A DNA stretch of 9,617 nucleotides. Origin: Myxococcales bacterium. Its GTDB lineage: Bacteria; Myxococcota; Myxococcia; Myxococcales; Anaeromyxobacteraceae. Shown one piece after another: positions 1 to 7,034 of the stretch (the first letter of the stretch is position 1; each line of letters starts with the position of its first letter). A model generated the notes under the pieces. It had not been told where the DNA came from and did not search any database. It saw only the letters and a program-made list of their open reading frames with translations. The stretch covers positions 1-9,617 of the forward strand of contig JAJXSQ010000054.1 of the NCBI GenBank assembly GCA_021784495.1. Reading direction: 5' to 3'. Both the position numbers and the translations under genes were made by a program.

Positions 1-335
1 CCGCCGACGACCCGCTCGGCGCGCACCGCCGCGAAGGGGCGGTCGGCGTCCGCCGCGCCGGGGGGCTCGAGCTCGAGCCGCGCGCGCCCCGGCGTGGCGA
101 CGAGGATCCGGGCCGGGAGCGTCAGGAGGCCACCGGGAGCGGGCCAGCGCGCCGCGAGCGGAGCGGTCGCCGCGCCGCGGAGCTCGAGGATCCCCTGGGC
201 CTCCAGCTCCGGCGCCTCGAGCGAGGCCCGGTGCCCGGCGGTCCGCGCGAGGATCGCCCGGGGCGGCAGGAGGTAGGCGAGGGCGGGGAGGGCGGCGGCC
301 GCGAGGAGCGCCGCGCCCAGCCGCCGGCCGGTCAC
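1..335 (-). CDS. Exported protein of unknown function, 3' end cut off by the window
   Basis: I do not recognise this protein. It reads open from a GTG at 335 to the window edge, giving about 111 residues. The N-terminus looks like a signal peptide or membrane anchor: arginines at positions 4-5, then an alanine/leucine-rich stretch to about residue 24. The rest is rich in Ala, Leu, Pro, Arg and Glu with alternating hydrophobic residues that suggest beta strands, but I see no named domain. The start is supported by a GTGA overlap with the galU stop codon (332-335) and by AGGAGG at 345-340, inside the end of galU. This arrangement implies translational coupling to galU and possibly a shared envelope-related role, which is inference. 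The stop codon is outside the window. Confidence 0.6.
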   Translation of the reverse strand, partial: MTGRRLGAALLAAAALPALAYLLPPRAILARTAGHRASLEAPELEAQGILELRGAATAPLAARWPAPGGLLTLPARILVATPGRARLELEPPGAADADRPFAAVRAERVVG

Positions 336-1195
336 AGCGCCTCCTGGAGCCAGGCCCGGAGCGGCCCGGCGATCTCCGGTCGCTTGAGCGCGAAGGCGAA
401 GTTGGCCTTCAGGTAGCCGAGCCGGTCGCCGGCGTCGTACCGCTCCCCCTCGAAGCGGTAGCCGAGGAGCCCCTCCTCGCGCGCCAGGACCGCGAGGGCG
501 TCGGTCAGCTGGATCTCCCCCCCCTGGCCCGGCCGGATCCGCTCCAGGATCTCGAAGATCCGCGGCGGGAGGACGTAGCGCCCGATGACCGCCAGGTTCG
601 ACGGCGGCGCCTCGCGCGGCTTCTCGACGAGCCGTTCGATCCGGGTGGTGCGCGGCGCGATCTCCCGGCCGGAGGCGATGCCGTAGAGGCAGGCCTCGGC
701 CGGCGGGACCTCCATGAGGGCGATGGTCCCCAGGCCGTGGCGGGCGTGGCACTCGGCGAGCTGGCGCGTCCCCGGGACCTGGGCGTCGATCACGTCGTCC
801 CCGAGCATGACGACGAAGGGCTCGTCCCCGACCAGGTCGCGGGCGCAGAGCACCGCGTGGCCGAGGCCGAGCGGCTCGTGCTGCCGGACGGTCACCACGT
901 TCGCCAGCCGGGCGATGGCCCGCATCTGCTCGCGGAGCTCGTGCTTGCCGGTCCGCTCGAGGTGGGCCTCCAGCTCGCTCGCCAGGTCGAAGTGGTCGAC
1001 GATCGAGTCCTTGCCGCGGGCGCAGATCAGGATCACGTCGCGCACCCCGGCGGCGACCGCCTCCTCGATGATGTACTGGATCGTCGGCTTGTCGACGATG
1101 GGGAGGAGCTCCTTGGGGACCGCCTTGGTGGCCGGGAGGAAGCGGGTCCCCAGGCCGGCGGCCGGGATGACGGCCTTGCGGATGGGCATCGGCAT
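332..1195 (-). CDS. galU: UTP-glucose-1-phosphate uridylyltransferase (UDP-glucose pyrophosphorylase)
   Basis: GalU makes UDP-glucose and pyrophosphate from UTP and glucose-1-phosphate in the cytoplasm, feeding polysaccharide, LPS and glycolipid synthesis. The 287 residues match the usual family length. The N-terminal nucleotide-binding signature PAAGLGTRFLPATKAVPKEL lies at 11-30, with the GxGTR loop and the following lysines. The metal/sugar-nucleotide motif LGDD is at 131-134, VEKP at 190-193, GGEIQLTDAL at 225-234 and YDAGD at 253-257. The protein appears complete. I chose the ATG at 1195; an in-frame ATG at 1189 and one at 1213 are alternatives, and none has a clear Shine-Dalgarno sequence. 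It is divergent from the barrel gene starting at 1256 and overlaps the next minus-strand gene by four bases. Confidence 0.95.
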   Translation of the reverse strand: MPMPIRKAVIPAAGLGTRFLPATKAVPKELLPIVDKPTIQYIIEEAVAAGVRDVILICARGKDSIVDHFDLASELEAHLERTGKHELREQMRAIARLANVVTVRQHEPLGLGHAVLCARDLVGDEPFVVMLGDDVIDAQVPGTRQLAECHARHGLGTIALMEVPPAEACLYGIASGREIAPRTTRIERLVEKPREAPPSNLAVIGRYVLPPRIFEILERIRPGQGGEIQLTDALAVLAREEGLLGYRFEGERYDAGDRLGYLKANFAFALKRPEIAGPLRAWLQEAL

Positions 1196-1255
1196 GGGGG
1201 CGGACTCTAGCATCGAACTTTGCGCCGCCGCCTCGCCGCACGTATCCTCCGCCGG
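1196..1255. promoter_or_regulatory. Divergent promoter region between galU and the barrel-protein gene (possible leaderless starts)
   Basis: This 60-base gap must hold at least the start signals of both divergent genes. Toward galU, TGCTAGAGT (1212-1204, minus) resembles an extended -10 box and ends eight bases before the galU ATG. Toward the right, TATCCT (1243-1248) ends seven bases before the GTG at 1256, with TTGCGC 17 bases further upstream (1220-1225). Neither gene has a recognisable Shine-Dalgarno sequence, so both messages could be leaderless. The boxes are weak matches (4 of 6 for each -10), and in G+C-rich DNA such matches can occur by chance. Confidence 0.3.
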
Positions 1256-2110
1256 GTGCCCCGCCGGCCCCTGCTCGCCCTCCTCGCCCTCCTCGCGGCG
1301 TCCGCCGCCGGCGCCACCCCGCCGCCCGGCGGGGTCGCCGATCTGATCGGCGCCCGCGGGCTGGGGCTCGGCGCGTCGATCGCGCTCACCGGCACCGCCG
1401 ACGCCGCCTTCGTCAACCCGGCGGCCGACGCGGCGCAGCAGCGCTACTCCATCGACGCCCTCTACCTCGCCGACCGCCGGGGGAGCGCGAACGCCGGCCA
1501 GTACCTCGGCGCCGGCGTCGCCGACTCCCTCTCCTCGCCGGTGGCGGCGTCGTTCGCCTACGTCCGGTCGACGACCGGTGTCCAGGCCGGGAGCGTCCTC
1601 TACGGCGGGCTCGCCACCGCGGTCGCCCCGGGGCTCTACCTCGGCGCCCAGGCCCACGCCCTGCTCCTCGACGGGGCCGCCCCGGTGCGCGTGGTGACGG
1701 CCGACGCCGGCCTGCTCTGGCAGGTGGCGAGCCTCCTCACCGTCGGCGCCGCCGGCTACAACCTGATCCCGGTCGGCCAGCCGATCGCCGCGCCGCGGGG
1801 GCTCGGCGCCGGCCTCGCCATCGGGAACGACACCGCCTTCAAGGTCGCCGGAGACTACCGCGCCGACCTGGTGCGCGACGGCCACACGACGAGCGTCTTC
1901 GGCGGCGGGCTGGAGGCGCTCCTCGGCGGGATGGTGCCGGTCCGCGGCGGGATCGTGCGGGACCAGACCCTCGGGACGTCGTGGTGGAGCGCCGGGCTCG
2001 GGCTGGTGACCCCCGACGGCTTCGCGGTCGACGTCGGCTACCGGCAGTCGATCGAGAGCCCGGACGCCCGGATCGTCGGCGTGTCGATCAAGAAGTTCAT
2101 CCTGAACTAG
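1256..2110 (+). CDS. Putative outer-membrane beta-barrel protein, exported, function unknown
   Basis: From the GTG at 1256 the protein has 284 residues. It begins with a classic signal peptide: arginines at 3-4, a Leu/Ala hydrophobic core to about 17, and likely cleavage near ASAAGA at 15-20. A Gly/Ala-rich segment with the phrase TADAAFVNPAADAA (47-60) follows, then many alternating polar/hydrophobic strands rich in Gly, Tyr and Val up to the C-terminus. That pattern fits an outer-membrane barrel of the PorV/OmpP1-like kind often seen as hypothetical proteins in myxobacteria. The C-terminus ends KKFILN, so the usual terminal aromatic is not the last residue. An in-frame TTG at 1220 would add 12 mostly basic residues; I prefer 1256 because it gives a standard signal peptide. 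The stop shares its bases with the stop of the convergent PilZ gene. Substrate or role cannot be told from sequence. Confidence 0.75.
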   Translation: MPRRPLLALLALLAASAAGATPPPGGVADLIGARGLGLGASIALTGTADAAFVNPAADAAQQRYSIDALYLADRRGSANAGQYLGAGVADSLSSPVAASFAYVRSTTGVQAGSVLYGGLATAVAPGLYLGAQAHALLLDGAAPVRVVTADAGLLWQVASLLTVGAAGYNLIPVGQPIAAPRGLGAGLAIGNDTAFKVAGDYRADLVRDGHTTSVFGGGLEALLGGMVPVRGGIVRDQTLGTSWWSAGLGLVTPDGFAVDVGYRQSIESPDARIVGVSIKKFILN

Positions 2111-2571
2111 GGCTCGGCGGCGCCGGCGGGGAGGGCGCGGGCCAGCAGCGCGGCGAGCCGCGCCCCGCTCCCGTCCGCGCCGGTGAACTCCACGCCCGCG
2201 CGCCGCGCCGGGCGGGAGGCGTGGCGCACGACGCAGCCGACCGCCGGCGCGCCGGGGAGGGTGGGGACCCGGAGCTGGGCCCGCAGGCCGACCTCGGGAG
2301 GATCGTCGATCTCCAGGAGGGCCCCCCCGGCCGACACGTCCTGCAGCCGGACCACGAAGGTGCCGACGTCGAGGTCGAGGCGCGCCTCGCAGGAGACCGG
2401 CCGCCGGACGAGGTCCCCGCGCCGCCGCTCGATCCAGCGCCGCTCGGCGCGGAGCGCCGCCTCGACCGAGGTGGGGAGCGGGCCCGCGAGCCGGGCCTCG
2501 ATCCGCCGCCGGTCCTGGTCGAGCGCCTGGACCGCCGGGAGCCACTCCTGTCGTTCGCGATCGTCGGCCAT
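2107..2571 (-). CDS. PilZ-domain protein (possible cyclic-di-GMP receptor)
   Basis: PilZ domains bind cyclic-di-GMP and change the behaviour of partner proteins in motility, polysaccharide secretion or development. The 154-residue protein has a charged, probably helical N-terminus (1-50), then a single PilZ-like domain at about 50-135. The DxSxxG motif is intact (D78, S80, G83), and GVEFTG (126-131) matches the last strand. The upstream arginine motif is irregular: R49-R51 then R56-R57, so the exact RxxxR spacing is absent and ligand binding is uncertain. The ATG at 2571 follows GGAG in a GGCGGAGCGCGG leader. A GTG at 2664 would instead overlap the btuD stop as GTGA, adding 31 arginine-rich residues, and would couple this gene to the B12 operon. 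If 2571 is right, 89 bases separate it from btuD. It is cytosolic, with no signal peptide or membrane segment. Confidence 0.8.
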   Translation of the reverse strand: MADDRERQEWLPAVQALDQDRRRIEARLAGPLPTSVEAALRAERRWIERRRGDLVRRPVSCEARLDLDVGTFVVRLQDVSAGGALLEIDDPPEVGLRAQLRVPTLPGAPAVGCVVRHASRPARRAGVEFTGADGSGARLAALLARALPAGAAEP

Positions 2572-2660
2572 CCGCGCTCCGCCCCCCAAGCCATGCAGGC
2601 GCCTCGCCACACCGCGCCCCGTCGTCTCGGCCCGATCCGGAGGGTCGGGGCGCCGCCGGG

Positions 2661-3493
<833 letters not shown>

Positions 3494-3497
<4 letters not shown>

Positions 3498-4540
3498 GCG
3501 CGCGCCGCCGCCTCGCGCCGCGTCGTCCGGCGCAGGAGCCAGAGGAAGAAGGGGCCGCCGACGAAGGCGGTCACCGCGCCGACCGGCGGCTCGGTCCCCA
3601 GGGAGAGGAAGAGGAGGCGCGCCAGGGCGTCGGCGGCGACCAGGAAGGCGGCGCCGAAGAGGGCCGAGGCGGGGAGCAGGAGGCGGTGGTCGGGGCCGAC
3701 GAGTCGCCGGACCAGGTGCGGGACGATGAGGCCGACGAACCCGACCATCCCGGCGAGCGACACCGCCGCGCCGGTGGCCGCCGAGGCGGCGAAGAAGACG
3801 ATGGCGCGGGCGCGGCGCACATCGACGCCCAGCGCCGCCGCCTCCTCGTCGCCGAGGGTGAGGAGGTTGAGCTGGCCGGAGAGGAGGACGAGCGCGGCGA
3901 GCGCGGCCAGGACCAGGGCCGCCCCGACCGCGATCGCCCCGCCCGACTCGTAGCCGATCGCGCCGCTCAGCCAGTAGAGCAGCCGCGCCCCCTCCTCCGG
4001 CGGCGCCAGCAGCTTGAGGAGGGTGATCACCCCGGCGACGAAGGCGTTGAAGACGATCCCGACGAGGAGCGCCGCCTCGGGGACGAGGCGGCCGCCGATC
4101 CGGCCGAGGCCGAAGACGAGGAGGGTCGCCAGCGCCGCGCCGGCCACCGCCCCGAGCGCGACCGGCGGCGCCGCGCCGGCGAGCAGCCCCGCCCCGGTCG
4201 AGATCGTGCCCAGGCCGGCGGCGGCGAGCAGGACGAGGGAGCCGCCGAGCGCCGCCCCCCCGGAGACCCCGAGGACGAACGGCTCGGCGAGCGGGTTGCG
4301 CAGGAGCGCCTGGAGCGCGGTGCCGGCGCCGGCGAGCGCCGCCCCGGCCAGCGCCGCGACCGCGGCGCGCGGCAGGCGCAGTCCGAGGAGGATGGCGCGG
4401 TCCGGCTCGACGCCGGCCAGGGCCGCGGCGAGCGAGACCGGGTGCGGGCCGAGGAGGCAGGAGAGGACGACCGCGGCGGCGGTGGCCAGGAGCCCCGCGG
4501 CGAGCGCGGCGACGAGCCGGCGCCGGCGCGCGGCGATCAC
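3494..4540 (-). CDS. btuC: FecCD/BtuC-family permease, cobalamin importer
   Basis: This inner-membrane subunit forms the translocation path with BtuD. At 348 residues it has the usual family length, and its very hydrophobic sequence fits about ten transmembrane helices. Family landmarks are LRLPRA at 55-60, LLRNPLAEPFVLGVSGGAAL at 79-98, the cytoplasmic coupling region around LTLGDEEAAALGVD (227-240), GFVGLIVPHLVRRL (267-280) and the C-terminal GTEPPVGAVTAFVGGPFFLWLL (315-336). The GTG start at 4540 overlaps the btuF stop (GTGA, 4537-4540) and I see no strong Shine-Dalgarno sequence, so coupling to btuF is likely. Siderophore and heme permeases share these motifs; the B12 assignment is from operon context. 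Confidence 0.92.
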
Positions 4541-5433
4541 CGCCGCGCCCCCGCGGGGAGGGCGTCGAGGAGCCGGTCGAGCGCGGCGAACATCCGGGGG
4601 CCGGGGCGGAGGAGGCCGTCGTCCGGGAGCCGGACGACCGCCCCGCGGGCGACCGCCGGGATGGCGGCGAGCCGCGCCATCCCCCCCGGCGGCTCGCCGA
4701 TCGCGGCGTCGATCACCAGCTCCGGGTCGGCGGCGATCGCCAGCTCGACCGGGTAGACCGGCCAGGGCCGATCCCCCCCGACGACGTTCACCAGGCCGGC
4801 GAGCCGGAGGAGCTCGTCGGGGAAGCTCCCCGGTCCGGCCACCACCAGCGGATCCTGCCCCACGACGAAGAGGACCCGCCGGTGCGCGCCCCGCGCCCCG
4901 CGGGCCCGGAGCCGCTCGAGCGCCTCCCCGGCGCGCCGGGCGAGCGCCTCGCCGGCGGCGCGATCGCCGACGGCGTCGCCGACGAGCCGCGCCTCGGCGA
5001 TCACGTCGGCCACCGAGACGACCGGGAGGGCGAGGATCGCGAAGGCGCCGTGGGCGAGCTCGGCCGTCCGGCGGATGGCCGGCAGCGCGCCGCCGTCGGT
5101 GACCCAGAGGACCAGGTCGGGCCGCGCGGCGAGGATCGCCTCCGGGTCGGGGTCGAGGAAGCCGCCGACCCGGGCCGCGCCGGCGACCTCCGGCGACCGG
5201 TCCACCCGGGTCACGCCGACGATCCGGTCGGCGTCCCCGAGGGCGATCAGCGTGTCGGTGAGGCTCGGCGCGAGGCTCACGATCCGCCGCGCCGCCCCCC
5301 GCGGTCGGGGCCCGATCCAGACCGCGCCCCCCGCGGCCGCCCCGGCGGAGGTCGGGCGCAGCCCCTCCTCGCCGCCGCGCCCGGGGGCCGGTGCGGCGAG
5401 GAGGAGGGCGGCCGCGAGGGCTAGAAGGCGCAT
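4537..5433 (-). CDS. btuF: Periplasmic cobalamin-binding protein, BtuF family
   Basis: BtuF captures cobalamin in the periplasm and delivers it to BtuCD. The 298-residue protein starts with a signal peptide (Arg2, hydrophobic core 3-14, likely cleavage before residue 22). The class III binding-protein fold follows: RIVSLAPSLTDTLIALG at 50-66, LDPDPEAILAARPDLVLW at 93-110, a long connecting helix at about 140-178, then VLFVVGQDPLVVAGPGSF (187-204) and a second lobe. The segment around PWPVYPVE (223-230) parallels the PWPxVSxE segment recalled from E. coli BtuF, where the tryptophan lines the B12 pocket; this supports cobalamin as ligand. The ATG at 5433 lies inside the end of the lipoprotein gene (13-base overlap), with no good Shine-Dalgarno sequence, so it probably depends on translation of that gene. 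Confidence 0.88.
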   Translation of the reverse strand: MRLLALAAALLLAAPAPGRGGEEGLRPTSAGAAAGGAVWIGPRPRGAARRIVSLAPSLTDTLIALGDADRIVGVTRVDRSPEVAGAARVGGFLDPDPEAILAARPDLVLWVTDGGALPAIRRTAELAHGAFAILALPVVSVADVIAEARLVGDAVGDRAAGEALARRAGEALERLRARGARGAHRRVLFVVGQDPLVVAGPGSFPDELLRLAGLVNVVGGDRPWPVYPVELAIAADPELVIDAAIGEPPGGMARLAAIPAVARGAVVRLPDDGLLRPGPRMFAALDRLLDALPAGARR

Positions 5434-7034
5434 GCGAGATCGGAGGCCCAGGCCCAGCCGTAGGTCCCGGTCGGGCAGACGGTGACCGGGGCCCCGACGG
5501 TGCGCGCCAGCGGATCGAAGGGGAGCACCGCCCCGGAGGCCTGATCGGTGACGTACCCCTTCCCGCCGCAGAAGGCGAGGCTGCCGGGGACGATCGACGT
5601 CGCCGCGAGCGGCGCGCCGATCACCGGCGCCGACGACACGTCGATGGGGAGGAGGGTGCCGGGCGCCTGGGCCGGGTAGGAGAACGAGCCGCAGGCGACC
5701 CAGAGGGTGGTGCCCTCGAGCGCCAGGGCGCCGGGGTTCTCGCAGGCGGTCCCCAGATCCAGGATGGAGAGGGCGTCGCCGTTGGCGGTGTCGATGACCG
5801 CCAGCCGCCCCGAGCCGGCCGGCTGGATGTAGCCGGTGAAGCCGCCGGTGCTGGCGAGCTGCAGGTTCGCCAGCGTGACGTAGACCCGGCTGCCGGCCGC
5901 CTTCACGGCGCCCGGGAAGGGGAGGGCGCCGCTGGTCGCCGCGCCGGGGACGCCGAGGACCGGGATCTGCTTCTCGAACGCGCCGCAGGGGATCCGGCAG
6001 ACGCCGCCGATGCAGCCGCGGCCGGTCGGGCAGGCGCCGCCGCCGCTGCACGTCGGCGCGGTCGGATCGGGGGCCGCGCAGGCGTCGAGGGAGAGGTCGA
6101 CGACGGCGATCGCCTGCCCCCCGCTCGACGGGCTCTCGCCGTAGAGGGCGACGAAGGCGCGCCCGCCCAGGACGTCGACGCCGTGCGGGAAGAGGCCCGC
6201 CGCCTGGGCGGCGGGGGTGGCGGCGAGCGGGATCGAGTCGAGGACGGCCGCGGTCGCCGGATCGAAGACCACCAGCGTCTGGGCGCTGTCGTCGGAGGCG
6301 AGCAGCAGCTGATCGCTGGCCTGGAGCGCCTCGACGTCGCTGTCGTAGGGGACGAGGTCGAAGGGATCGACGCTCGACGGGACGCGGGCGTCGAGCGGGA
6401 TCGAGGCCACGCCCGCCGGGTAGCTCACGCTGGCCCAGACGCTCGAGTCGACGACGGCCAGCGCCTGGGGGCTGCCGCCCAGGAGGCGGGCCGGGCCGGC
6501 CGCGGCCAGCGCGGCGTCGACCGGCTGGACGGTGTCGGTCGCGTAGCAGGCCACCTCGATCTCCGAGACGCAGGCCCCGCTCCGGCAGGTCTGGCCGGCG
6601 GCGCAGGCCGCGCCGCAGGCGCCGCAGTCGGCCCGGTCGGAGAGCAGGTCGACGCAGGAGCTGCCGCAGCCGGCCAGCCCCCCGGGGCAGGAGCTCACGC
6701 AGGCGGTGGTCGCCGGGCTGCCGGTGGTCGCGCAGAAGGAGGCGCCCCCGGTGCAGGCGGCGCCGCAGGCGCCGCAGTTGGCCCCGTCGGTGAGCAGGTC
6801 GACGCAGGCGCCCGCGCAGTCGCTGGCGCCGGCGACGCAGCCGCAGCTGCCGGCGGTGCAGACCGAGAGCGGGCCGCAGGAGGTGGCGCAGGCGCCGCAG
6901 TGGGCGGCGTCGACGGCGAGGTCGACGCAGCTGCCGCCGCAGTCGACCTGCCCCTGCGGGCAGACGAGCGAGGTGGAGCAGGCCGCCAGGGCGAGCGGCG
7001 CGAGGAGCAGGGCGAGGCGGAGCGGTCGGGTCAT
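5421..7034 (-). CDS. Cysteine-rich beta-propeller lipoprotein in a B12-uptake operon (BtuG-like candidate)
   Basis: The 537-residue protein begins with a lipoprotein signal: basic start, hydrophobic core 5-16 and lipobox LAAC ending at C19. The next residue is Ser, which is not an inner-membrane retention Asp, so an outer-membrane location is expected. Residues 25-155 hold three cysteine-rich repeats resembling a motif known in secreted myxobacterial proteins. Residues about 180-537 form YncE-like propeller blades, for example 191-215, 233-270, 283-315, 374-428, 432-467 and 483-517. A further cysteine cluster (319-350) is inserted between blades. There are 37 cysteines in all. The ATG overlaps the receptor stop (ATGA) and has a good GGAAGGAAG leader at 7046-7038; the 3' end overlaps btuF. 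No enzyme motif is visible. Membership of a riboswitch-led B12 operon suggests surface capture of cobalamin, like Bacteroides BtuG; this role is inference. A structural or adhesive protein is the main alternative. Confidence 0.85.
   Translation of the reverse strand: MTRPLRLALLLAPLALAACSTSLVCPQGQVDCGGSCVDLAVDAAHCGACATSCGPLSVCTAGSCGCVAGASDCAGACVDLLTDGANCGACGAACTGGASFCATTGSPATTACVSSCPGGLAGCGSSCVDLLSDRADCGACGAACAAGQTCRSGACVSEIEVACYATDTVQPVDAALAAAGPARLLGGSPQALAVVDSSVWASVSYPAGVASIPLDARVPSSVDPFDLVPYDSDVEALQASDQLLLASDDSAQTLVVFDPATAAVLDSIPLAATPAAQAAGLFPHGVDVLGGRAFVALYGESPSSGGQAIAVVDLSLDACAAPDPTAPTCSGGGACPTGRGCIGGVCRIPCGAFEKQIPVLGVPGAATSGALPFPGAVKAAGSRVYVTLANLQLASTGGFTGYIQPAGSGRLAVIDTANGDALSILDLGTACENPGALALEGTTLWVACGSFSYPAQAPGTLLPIDVSSAPVIGAPLAATSIVPGSLAFCGGKGYVTDQASGAVLPFDPLARTVGAPVTVCPTGTYGWAWASDLACAF
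6570..6962 (-). repeat. Three tandem cysteine-rich protein repeats within the propeller lipoprotein
   Basis: The units lie at residues 25-64, 66-101 and 116-155 (bases 6962-6843, 6839-6732 and 6689-6570). Each has the pattern C-x6-C-x3-CVDL, eight or nine residues, then CGAC-x3-C and one or two further cysteines. Starts are 41 and 50 residues apart, and the DNA echoes this: a GCAGGCGCCGCAG element on the plus strand recurs at 6764 and 6887 (123 bases apart) and at 6614 and 6764 (150 bases apart). The even cysteine pattern suggests disulphide-bonded modules in the periplasm or on the cell surface. Confidence 0.85.
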
